In this document: positions 8,319-15,456 of the stretch, piece by piece
How positions within the stretch are numbered: the first letter of the stretch is position 1
Layout of the letters: each line of letters opens with the position of its first letter
Assembly: GCA_946479335.1 (NCBI GenBank)
Contig: CAMLFP010000008.1
Span: forward strand, 1 to 41,294
Source: an uncultured Archangium sp.
GTDB lineage: Bacteria > Myxococcota > Myxococcia > Myxococcales > Myxococcaceae
DNA length: 41,294 nt
Reading direction: 5' to 3'
Notes under the pieces: generated by a model
Told to the model about the DNA's origin: nothing
What the model saw: only the letters and a program-made list of their open reading frames with translations
The model's database searches: none
Made by a program: the position numbers and the translations under genes

Positions 8319-9322
8319 TTCAAGCGCTGCTCGAGCGGGGCGTGGCCGAGGGCGTCTTCCCGCTCGCGCGCGTGGAGGTCTTTCACGAGGGCCGCCACGT
8401 CATCTCCGCGGGCAACGCGTCGCCGTCGTGCGTGTTCGACCTCGCGTCGGTGACGAAGGTGATGAGCACCACCGCGCTGGTGTTGGACACGAAGCTGCCG
8501 CTAGACGCGCGCGTCCGCGACTTCTTCCCCACGGCTCGCGTCGACGCGGCCATCGCCGACCTGCTGTTCCATCGCAGCGGGTTGCCGGCGTTCCTCCCCT
8601 TCTTCGCGACGCCGGGCGTGCGCGTGCTCGATGGCGTGCTGGCCGCGGAGCCGAAGCACCACGGGCAGGCCGTCTACAGCGATCTCGGCTTCATCCTCCT
8701 GGGGGCCATCCTCGAGAAGTTCACGGCGACGCCGCTCGACGAGCTCTTCGCGTCGCGCGTGGCGCGGCCGCTGGGGTTGGCCGCTGGGTATCGACGCCTC
8801 TCGAAGCACCTGGCGTTGCCGCCTGACTTCGCGCGCACCGGCGACACACGGCCTCGCGAGCCCGCGCCCGGCCAGGAGGGCCTGTGGAACGTCGCGGTGA
8901 AGCCCACCGGGCTCGCGGAGGTCGACGACGACAACGCGTACGTGATGGACGGCGTCAGCGGTCACGCCGGGCTCTTCGCGCACGCGCTCGACGTCGCGCG
9001 CTTCGGGCAAGCGGTGCTCGAGGGCCGCTTCGCTCCGCCCACGCCGTGGAAGGCCGACGACCGCACCCCCGGCAGCACCCGCGCGCTCGGCTTCGACACG
9101 CCGTCGAGAGAGGGCGCGTCATGCGGCCCGCGCTTCGGTCGCGGCCCGCGCGGCGCCATCGGCCACCTCGGCTTCACCGGCACCAGCGTGTGGATCGATC
9201 TCGACCGTCGCCTCGTCGTCGCGCTGCTCACCAACCGCGTGGCGCTGGGCCGGGCCAACGTGCGCATCCGCGAGTTCCGCCCGCGGCTCCACGACGCCGT
9301 CCTCGACGTGCTGGGGCTCTAG
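8315..9322 (+). CDS. serine hydrolase, beta-lactamase/class C-like
   Basis: This 335-aa protein starts at the GTG overlapping the ldcA stop; the frame is open further upstream but that part is a shadow of ldcA. The SxxK motif is Ser45-Val-Thr-Lys48, a YSD (in VYSDLGF) stands where the YxN motif is expected, and GHLGFTGTS near the C-terminus replaces the KTG box. This pattern fits the broad family of class C beta-lactamases, D-Ala-D-Ala peptidases and esterases. No clear signal peptide is seen, so it may act in the cytosol. Its place between ldcA and mpl suggests a muropeptide or D-Ala-related substrate, which is inference only. Confidence 0.82.
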   Translation: MIQALLERGVAEGVFPLARVEVFHEGRHVISAGNASPSCVFDLASVTKVMSTTALVLDTKLPLDARVRDFFPTARVDAAIADLLFHRSGLPAFLPFFATPGVRVLDGVLAAEPKHHGQAVYSDLGFILLGAILEKFTATPLDELFASRVARPLGLAAGYRRLSKHLALPPDFARTGDTRPREPAPGQEGLWNVAVKPTGLAEVDDDNAYVMDGVSGHAGLFAHALDVARFGQAVLEGRFAPPTPWKADDRTPGSTRALGFDTPSREGASCGPRFGRGPRGAIGHLGFTGTSVWIDLDRRLVVALLTNRVALGRANVRIREFRPRLHDAVLDVLGL

Positions 9323-9340
9323 TGAGAGTGTGCCGCGCGC

Positions 9341-10789
9341 ATGTCTGACGACAACGGCCTCATCCTCGACACCGTCGACCCCGCTTTTCCCAAACGCATC
9401 CACCTCGTCGGCGTCGCGGGCACCGGCATGGGCAGCTTCGCGGGCATGTTGAAGGCCGCGGGCTACGAGGTCTCCGGGAGTGACGAGAACGTCTACCCGC
9501 CGATGAGCGACATGCTCGCGAAGTGGGGCATCACCACGCTGACGCCGTACGCGCCCTCGAACCTCGACGCCGCGAAGCCCGACCTCGTCATCATCGGCAA
9601 CGTCATCCGCCGCGTGAACACCGAGGCCACCGAGGTGCGCGCGCGCAAGCTGCCGCAGATGAGCTTCCCCGCGGCGCTCGGGTCGCTCTTCTTGAAGCAG
9701 CGCCACTCCATCGTCGTGGCCGGCACGCACGGCAAGACCACGACGTCATCGCTGATGGGCCACGTGCTCGCGGCGGCGGGCAGAGACCCCACCTTCCTCG
9801 TCGGGGGCGTGACGAAGAACTACGCGGGCAACTACCGCCTCGGCCGGGGGCCGCACTTCGTGGTCGAGGGCGACGAGTACGACACCGCGTACTTCGACAA
9901 GGGGCCCAAGTTCCTCCACTACCAGCCGAAGACGCTCATCCTCACCAGCGTCGAGTTCGACCACGCCGACATCTACCGCGACCTGCCGCACTACGAGGCG
10001 GCGTTCGAGAAGCTGGTGCAGCTGGTGCCCGCTGACGGCACCATCGCGGTCAGCGCGTCGTGGCCCAACGCGGTGCGCATCGCGCTGCAGAGCCGGGCGC
10101 GCGTCGTCACCTACGGCGCGAAGGAAGGCGAACTCCACGCGGAGAAGCTCCAGCTCGGCGCGGAGGGCGCGCGCTTCGAGGTCATCCACGAGGGGCGCTC
10201 GCTCGGTGAGGTGCTGCTGCCGATGGCCGGCGCGCACAACGTCGAGAACGCGCTGGGCGTCTTCGCGGCGGGCCTCGCGGTGGGGCTCACCTTCGAGGAG
10301 CTGAAGCAGGGCTTCGCCAGCTTCGAGGGCGTGAAGCGCCGGCAGGAGGTGCGCGGGGAGCCGAACGGCGTGCTGGTCATCGACGACTTCGCGCACCACC
10401 CGACCGCGGTGAAAGAAACCATCGCCGCCGTCGCCGCGCGCTACGCCGGCCGCCGGGTGTGGGCGGTGTTCGAGCCGCGCTCCAACACCTCGCGCCGCAA
10501 CATCCACCAGCAGGAGTACGCGCGCTCGTTCGACGGCGCGGCGCGGGCGTCGATCAAGGTGCCCGAGCGCCACGACAAGATCCCCGCGGGTGAGGAGCTC
10601 GACGTGCCGCTGTTGGCGAAGGAGCTCACGGCGCACGGCATCCCCGCGCGGGCGGAGACCAGCGTGGCGGCGTTGCTCGACGAGGTCGCGGGCGAGGCGA
10701 AGCGGGGCGACGTCATCCTCGTGATGTCGAACGGCAGCTTCGGCGGCTTCATCGACTCGCTGCTCCAGCGGCTGGGGCGCGGCTCGTGA
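9341..10789 (+). CDS. mpl: murein tripeptide ligase Mpl
   Basis: This 482-aa protein matches Mpl, which joins recycled L-Ala-gamma-D-Glu-meso-DAP to UDP-MurNAc using ATP. Evidence is a Mur-ligase N-terminal GVAGTGMGSFAGMLKAAGY, the ATP loop GTHGKTT at residues 128-134, the VEGDEYDTAYFDK stretch and the DDFAHHPTA motif. The length agrees with the family. MurC is the close alternative, but the GTGMGSFAGML start and the long insert favour Mpl. It starts 18 bases after the serine hydrolase stop, and its own stop overlaps the next start (GTGA). Confidence 0.92.
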   Translation: MSDDNGLILDTVDPAFPKRIHLVGVAGTGMGSFAGMLKAAGYEVSGSDENVYPPMSDMLAKWGITTLTPYAPSNLDAAKPDLVIIGNVIRRVNTEATEVRARKLPQMSFPAALGSLFLKQRHSIVVAGTHGKTTTSSLMGHVLAAAGRDPTFLVGGVTKNYAGNYRLGRGPHFVVEGDEYDTAYFDKGPKFLHYQPKTLILTSVEFDHADIYRDLPHYEAAFEKLVQLVPADGTIAVSASWPNAVRIALQSRARVVTYGAKEGELHAEKLQLGAEGARFEVIHEGRSLGEVLLPMAGAHNVENALGVFAAGLAVGLTFEELKQGFASFEGVKRRQEVRGEPNGVLVIDDFAHHPTAVKETIAAVAARYAGRRVWAVFEPRSNTSRRNIHQQEYARSFDGAARASIKVPERHDKIPAGEELDVPLLAKELTAHGIPARAETSVAALLDEVAGEAKRGDVILVMSNGSFGGFIDSLLQRLGRGS

Positions 10790-11295
10790 GGTGGTGCGCG
10801 CTGCTGCTGCTGGCGGGCTGCGCGGCGTCGAAGCCCGAGCTGGTGACGCCTCCGGCGCGCTCGGAGTTCTCCACGCAGGCGCTGCAGTTGACGCTGCCGC
10901 GCTTCGGCGGCGGCGAGCCGTGGCGCAGCGCCGAGGACCGCGGGCACGTGGTGTTGCTCGACGTCTGGGCGGAGTGGTGCGACCCGTGCCGCGATTCGCT
11001 CCCGCTCATCGGTGACATCGCGAAGCAGTTCGAGTCGAAGGGCCTCAAGGTCTACGCCATCAACGTCGACTCCACGCCGGCGCCCATCGGGCCGTTCCTC
11101 GCGAAGTACAAGGTCGAGCTCCCGGTGCTGCTCGACCCCGACGCGGCGAAGAGCGAGGCGGTGCTTCGGGTGAAGGCGATGCCCACCACGCTGCTCCTCG
11201 ACAAGAAGGGCGTCATCCGCCACGTGCACGAGGGCTTCGACGAAGAGGCGCTCGGCACCTGGCTCGACGAAATCGAGAAGCTCCTCGCGGAGTAG
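10786..11295 (+). CDS. TlpA-like thioredoxin lipoprotein
   Basis: This 169-aa protein starts at the GTG overlapping the mpl stop. It has a short signal sequence with lipobox LLAGC (Cys12). The thioredoxin fold carries an active-site WCDPC (Cys65 and Cys68) and a cis-Pro loop, VKAMPTTLLLD. Such proteins act outside the cytosol as disulfide reductants or in cytochrome c maturation. The link to the murein genes is unclear. The gene ends exactly where the convergent polysaccharide-export gene ends (stops at 11293-11295 and 11296-11298). Confidence 0.85.
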   Translation: MRWCALLLLAGCAASKPELVTPPARSEFSTQALQLTLPRFGGGEPWRSAEDRGHVVLLDVWAEWCDPCRDSLPLIGDIAKQFESKGLKVYAINVDSTPAPIGPFLAKYKVELPVLLDPDAAKSEAVLRVKAMPTTLLLDKKGVIRHVHEGFDEEALGTWLDEIEKLLAE

Positions 11296-11877
11296 TTACA
11301 GGAAGCTCTCCGGCACGAAGATGATGTCGCCTGGCTGCAGCGGGAGGTTCTTCTCGCGGCCGATGACGATGTCCTCCACCTTCACGGGGATCTTCTCTTC
11401 CTTCCCGTCGACCACGCGCGTGATGTTCACGTTGTTCTTCGACGCGGTGCGCGTCAGCCCGCCGGCCTGCGAGATGGCGTGCACGATGGTCATGCCCTCT
11501 TCGTAGGGGAACGAGCCGGGCTTGCTCACCTCTCCGAAGACGAAGACCTTCTTGGAGTTGAACTCCTTCACCAGGGCCGTCACCTGCGGGCGCCGCACGA
11601 AGCCCTGCTTGAGGCACTCGGTCAGCGCGTCGGCCGCGCCGCTCGCCGTCTTGCCGCCCACCTCGACCTTGCCGCACAGCGGGAAGTAGACGTAGCCGTC
11701 GGGGTCGACGCGGTACACGCCCGAGAGGTCGGGCTCTCCGTAGACGCGCACCTCGAGGAGGTCGTTGGCCGCGAGCGCGTTCGACGCCACCGGTTTCTCC
11801 ACGGGCCCGACCTCGGTGGGTCCACCGGGGTGCACGCAGGCCGTGAGCAACAGCGGGAGCAACGCCAGCGCGCGCAT
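11296..11877 (-). CDS. short polysaccharide export (OPX/Wza-family) lipoprotein
   Basis: This is a 193-aa outer-membrane-type lipoprotein with lipobox LLTAC (Cys14). A Poly_export domain spans about residues 36-115 (LLEVRVYGEPDLSG, FPLCGKVEVGGKT), followed by one SLBB-like domain (VFVFGEVSKPGSFPYEEG to the end). It ends soon after the SLBB domain, so it lacks the C-terminal amphipathic helix that lets Wza form its own outer-membrane pore. Its ATG overlaps the stop of the upstream beta-barrel gene by one base, suggesting that the two proteins are used together as a polysaccharide exit unit. Confidence 0.88.
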   Translation of the reverse strand: MRALALLPLLLTACVHPGGPTEVGPVEKPVASNALAANDLLEVRVYGEPDLSGVYRVDPDGYVYFPLCGKVEVGGKTASGAADALTECLKQGFVRRPQVTALVKEFNSKKVFVFGEVSKPGSFPYEEGMTIVHAISQAGGLTRTASKNNVNITRVVDGKEEKIPVKVEDIVIGREKNLPLQPGDIIFVPESFL

Positions 11878-13154
11878 CAGTAGTGGAAGTCGAGGCGCAG
11901 CATCGCCTCGTGGCGCAGGTAGTTGAGGCCCACGGTGGCCGTGCCGGCCGTGTTCTGCGAAGCGCGGTACGACAGCGTGTAGCTGAGGCTCACGTCGAAC
12001 CAGGAGACGACGGTGAAGGTGGGCGTGACGTTGAACGACAGCAGCACGTCGTGCCGCGTGGGGTTCGGGGTGGTGGTGCCCGTCGCCGGCGCCCCGAGGA
12101 ACGTGAGGTAGTCGACCGAGAACTGCCCGTTGATGGTGAGGCGGTTGCTGAGGAAACCGACGCCGCCGCGCAGGTAGCCGCGGTCGTCGATCAACGCGCC
12201 CACCACCGGCACCGGCGAGGCGTTGCGCGCGTAGCCCACCGCCACCCGCGCCGTCGGCGAGAAGGTGTACGCGAACTCCGCGTTGCCGATGAAGGTGTGG
12301 ATGGAGCCGTTCGTGAAGTCGCCGCCGTAGCCGCCGAGCAGCGTCACCGAGATCTTCGGCGACAGCAGGCCGGAGAGCCCCGCCAGCGCGTGGAACATCA
12401 CCTTGTTGTTGGTGGCGTCAGCGAAGTACGCGCGCCAGTCGGCGTTGACGTCGAGCAGCAGCGCCGTCTTGGGGAAGAACTTCCACTTGGCCGTCGTCCC
12501 GAAGTTGAGGTTGCTGTAGTTCGACCGCGCCGGGTCACACTGCGGCTCGCTGTCAGGGCAGAAGGGCGCGATGCCCGTCACCAGCTTCTGGAAGAACTCC
12601 ACGCCCCACGACACCTTGGGCGTGATCTCCAGCGCCTTCCCACCGGGGTGGATGGGCGCCTGCAGGTACACGTTGTTGTAGAGCGAGATGGCGCCGATGC
12701 CGAGCGCCGGGTTCTGCGTGCGATCGCTGCGCACCAGCGAGTCACCCAGCTTCACCTCGACCGCGCCCTGCTTGTTGAACGCCGTGTCGAGCGACACCGC
12801 CGCCTGGAAGCGCGAGAGCGCCCGCGACCCCGGGTTCATCACGCCCGTGTACAGGAGGTACTCACCGCTGCCGTTGAAGCCGATGAAGGTGTTGTCGTTG
12901 TCGAGGTTGAACTTCACGCCCGGGCGGAAGTGGAGGATCAGATCGCCCGTGGGCGACAGCACGCCGGGCGTGACCTCGTTGAAGTACCCGACGAAGGAGT
13001 CGTAGCGCGCGTCGATCTGCGCGTAGGGGTGGATGGCGCCGTCGCCGATCTTGAACCCGGGAGAGGGCGCGATGGCCTGCCCGAAGGCGGTCGACGCCAG
13101 CGCCGCACACAGCACCACGACCCATCGCACGCTGAAAGCCCACGCCCGGTTCAT
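11877..13154 (-). CDS. outer-membrane beta-barrel protein
   Basis: This 425-aa protein has a signal peptide (residues 1-25, ending near STAFGQ) and repeated alternating amphipathic strands typical of a beta-barrel. The C-terminus ends in ...RLDFHY, an aromatic last residue as is usual for barrels. No enzyme motif is visible. Its position directly upstream of, and coupled to, a short OPX lipoprotein suggests a porin partner for polymer export (WzpX/S/B-like). Its location just beyond a gliding-type gene block also leaves open a GltH-like role. The barrel fold is inferred from sequence pattern, not from a search. Confidence 0.75.
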   Translation of the reverse strand: MNRAWAFSVRWVVVLCAALASTAFGQAIAPSPGFKIGDGAIHPYAQIDARYDSFVGYFNEVTPGVLSPTGDLILHFRPGVKFNLDNDNTFIGFNGSGEYLLYTGVMNPGSRALSRFQAAVSLDTAFNKQGAVEVKLGDSLVRSDRTQNPALGIGAISLYNNVYLQAPIHPGGKALEITPKVSWGVEFFQKLVTGIAPFCPDSEPQCDPARSNYSNLNFGTTAKWKFFPKTALLLDVNADWRAYFADATNNKVMFHALAGLSGLLSPKISVTLLGGYGGDFTNGSIHTFIGNAEFAYTFSPTARVAVGYARNASPVPVVGALIDDRGYLRGGVGFLSNRLTINGQFSVDYLTFLGAPATGTTTPNPTRHDVLLSFNVTPTFTVVSWFDVSLSYTLSYRASQNTAGTATVGLNYLRHEAMLRLDFHY

Positions 13155-13160
13155 GTCAGA

Positions 13161-13700
13161 TCAATTCGTGGGGCTGGCGGCAGGGGGCCGGGAGTCGATC
13201 CACGGAGGCGGGGGAATCGTGGTGGGGTCGCCAGCGGGAAGATCATCGGGGATGGTGACGTCCACCGAGAGGTTCTCGTCGGTGCGGAAGGCGAGCTGGC
13301 CGATGCATTGCTCGGCCTCCGCGCGCAGCTGCTCCACCTTCGAGCGCGCGATGCTGACCTTGGTGTACTCGTGCTCGGCCGAGGAGGTCTCCTTGCGCGC
13401 GACCGCCTCCTGCAGCGCCGTGTCTGACGCCTGGGAGATGCGCAGGAGCCCCTTGATCTGCGTGAGCTTCTCGTTGACGCAGTTGAGCTTCACCACGTCC
13501 TTCGTGGCGCGGGCTTCTTCGAGCTTCGCGAGCACGTCCTTCAGCGCGCCGCCCATGCGCGCGACCGCCGCCGCGCTCTCCTTCACCTTCTGGGCGTCGG
13601 GCACCTTCGAGGCCTCCGTCGGAGGTGGCGCGTCGCCGCCCGGCGCTTGCGCGAGCGCCACGGCCGAAACGACGACGAGCATGAAGGTTCGACCGATCAT
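13161..13700 (-). CDS. secreted coiled-coil protein of unknown function
   Basis: This is a 179-aa protein with a signal peptide (MIGRTFMLVVVSAVALAQ), a helical middle part rich in Ala, Glu and Lys (about residues 35-135) and a Pro-rich tail ending in PPPPWIDSRPPA. The frame extends 11 codons upstream, but the ATG at 13700 has GGGAG eight bases before it and begins a proper signal peptide. A candidate promoter lies 31-61 bases upstream. Six bases separate its stop from the beta-barrel start, so it heads the barrel/OPX operon. No family is recognised. Confidence 0.75.
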   Translation of the reverse strand: MIGRTFMLVVVSAVALAQAPGGDAPPPTEASKVPDAQKVKESAAAVARMGGALKDVLAKLEEARATKDVVKLNCVNEKLTQIKGLLRISQASDTALQEAVARKETSSAEHEYTKVSIARSKVEQLRAEAEQCIGQLAFRTDENLSVDVTIPDDLPAGDPTTIPPPPWIDSRPPAASPTN

Positions 13701-13731
13701 TGAAACTCCCAACCTCGCGGGAAGACGCAGC

Positions 13732-13761
13732 AAACTAGGCAGCGGTGGCCATGTAAGTCAA
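13732..13761 (-). promoter_or_regulatory. candidate sigma70-type promoter for the barrel/OPX operon
   Basis: On the minus strand TTGACT is followed after 18 bases by TAGTTT, and the ATG at 13700 lies 31 bases further on. The -35 box is close to consensus, while the -10 box matches only three of six positions. It sits in the 129-base gap between the motility-type unit and the next operon. Confidence 0.4.
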
Positions 13762-13788
13762 CGCAAGGCGCCACGGCAACTACGTGCC

Positions 13789-13803
13789 CGCAGGCGGCCT
13801 GCG
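13789..13803 (-). terminator. weak hairpin after the AgmX/PglI-type gene
   Basis: A 6-bp stem (CGCAGG/CCTGCG) with a 3-base loop lies 27 bases beyond the TGA at 13830. No T-run follows, so it may not terminate efficiently. Confidence 0.3.
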
Positions 13804-13829
13804 AATTCACGAGAAACGGGCGTTTCGAC

Positions 13830-15146
13830 TCACGACGCCGGCGCGAAGACGAACGGGTACGCGACGGGGACGTCTGACTCAGGCTTGAAGGGGAAGACCC
13901 AGCCGCGGATGGTCGTCTTGATGCAGGAGGCGACCGCCTCGTTGCCGGTGGTGTTCTCTTCGATGTCGATGTCGCCCGTGCGGCCGGAGGTCGTGATGGA
14001 GAAGCGCACCACCACCTTGCCCTTGAGGCTCGGGTTGCGCTTGAGCTCCTTCTCGTAGCACTGCTGAATCGCGCCCTTGCGCGCGCGCACGTAGGCCGCC
14101 AGCTTCTCGCGGTCGACGTCGCTCGACTCCACGTCGGGCGCCTGCATCTGCATCGAGGCCTTCACCGTCGCCGCGCCTTTTTCAGCCAGCGCGACGTTGC
14201 CGCCGCCGCTGGTGCCGAGATCGCCGATGCCCGCCGCCGAACCCGCGGTGCCGCCCTTGGGGCCGCCCGCCGCCAACGCGTCAGCCGTCGCCACGCCGAC
14301 GCCGCTCGCGCCGGAGAGCGCCGAGGCGACGTCGCCCACGCCATTCGAGTTGCCCAGCACGTCTTCGAACGCGCCCGCGCCACCCGCCGCGCCGATGATC
14401 TTCAAGAGACCCGACTTGGCGACCGCCTTCTGCATCGCCTCCTTGTCGCCGGTGGGCGGCTTCTCGCCCTTCTTCTGGGCCGTCTCGGTGGGCTTCTCCT
14501 CGGGCTTGTTGCCGTCGTCCGCCGGCTCCTCCTTGGGCGGAGGCGGCTTCGCTTCGGGCATCATCGTCTTGACGAAGCGGTCAGGCAGCTCGTCGAGCGA
14601 CAGCTCGCGCTCCTCGGGCATCGGCTGACAGGCGATGAAGGTCGCGCCCGAGAAGTGCAGCAGCAGCGACGCCGCGAGGATCATGAAGAACAGCTGATCG
14701 ACCTGGCGCAGCAGGTTGCCGCGGATCTCCGGCGGCAGCTCCGGTTTCGGCGGGGCGACCGGCGCCGGCACGAACTGGAAGAGCACCGACGCCTCACCGA
14801 GCGCCACGCGCCCTTGTGACGACTCGTTGAGCGGCAGCACGAACGCCTCGCCCTTCGGCTTGGCCAGCCCGCGCTCGATGCACTCCGCGAGCGTCAGCTG
14901 CTGCCCGTTCGAGGTGACCTTGCCGGTCATGTCGCGCGTGAAGACCAGCGCGTAGTGCTCGCCGTGCTGCTCGAAGAGCGTGACGCTCGCGGGGAGGTTG
15001 CTCACCGGCACCACGATGGTGTTCGTCGGGCTCTGGCCGATCGACACATTGCCCGCGCGCTTGAGCGTGCGGTCTTCGGTGATCTTGCTGCCCTGAATCA
15101 GCGCAACCCGGAGAATCTTGTGCGCTGAGCCTTGCCCTTGAGCCAT
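13830..15146 (-). CDS. AgmX/PglI C-terminal-domain protein (GltG-like)
   Basis: This 438-aa protein has a cytosolic N-terminal segment (about residues 10-125) resembling a divergent FHA domain, and one TM helix (151-172). A periplasmic linker rich in Pro, Glu, Lys and then Gly follows. The C-terminal TonB-like domain of the AgmX/PglI type (about 340-438) has CYEKELKRNPSLKGKV and a later SCIKTTI carrying its two conserved cysteines. The ATG at 15146 was chosen over an upstream one because AAGGA precedes it by eight bases. Such proteins link the inner membrane to the periplasm in the gliding and sporulation machines of Myxococcus. An FHA start without a GYF domain points to GltG/PglI rather than GltJ/AgmX. 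It is the last gene of the mglBA unit, 55 bases after its neighbour. Confidence 0.85.
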   Translation of the reverse strand: MAQGQGSAHKILRVALIQGSKITEDRTLKRAGNVSIGQSPTNTIVVPVSNLPASVTLFEQHGEHYALVFTRDMTGKVTSNGQQLTLAECIERGLAKPKGEAFVLPLNESSQGRVALGEASVLFQFVPAPVAPPKPELPPEIRGNLLRQVDQLFFMILAASLLLHFSGATFIACQPMPEERELSLDELPDRFVKTMMPEAKPPPPKEEPADDGNKPEEKPTETAQKKGEKPPTGDKEAMQKAVAKSGLLKIIGAAGGAGAFEDVLGNSNGVGDVASALSGASGVGVATADALAAGGPKGGTAGSAAGIGDLGTSGGGNVALAEKGAATVKASMQMQAPDVESSDVDREKLAAYVRARKGAIQQCYEKELKRNPSLKGKVVVRFSITTSGRTGDIDIEENTTGNEAVASCIKTTIRGWVFPFKPESDVPVAYPFVFAPAS

Positions 15147-15201
15147 GACGTTCCTTGAAGACACCTGCGACCGCGGCGCGGTTCCTTACCGCGAGTGGCC
15201 G

Positions 15202-15456
15202 CTAAAACGCATCCTTCTCCGTCGTCTTCTCGACCTTGGGGACGAACGACTCCTCCCGGTTGAGCTCGTCGAAGTTCAGGGTGCTGCGTTGGAGAATGTA
15301 GAAAGCCTGCGGCTTCTGGATGCGGCCCTCGACCGTGATGGCGTCGAGGCGGATGACCTTCTTCTTCTTCGGCGTGGAGCTGGTGCTGGTGCCGCTCGTC
15401 GCGTCTTGCGCGAACGCAGCGGTCGAGAGCAGCGTGAAGAGGAGCAGGGTGCGCAT
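15202..15456 (-). CDS. small secreted protein (position of GltF)
   Basis: This 84-aa protein has a signal peptide (MRTLLLFTLLSTAAFAQ). A lysine cluster (KKKKVIRL) and a conserved-looking DAITVEGRIQKPQAFYILQR segment lie between residues 30 and 62. The start may be the ATG at 15456 (one-base overlap with the upstream stop) or the GTG one codon earlier. No family is recognised. Its place between the TPR lipoprotein and the TonB-like gene corresponds to the small periplasmic component in the Myxococcus glt order, but identity is inferred from position only. Confidence 0.7.
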   Translation of the reverse strand: MRTLLLFTLLSTAAFAQDATSGTSTSSTPKKKKVIRLDAITVEGRIQKPQAFYILQRSTLNFDELNREESFVPKVEKTTEKDAF

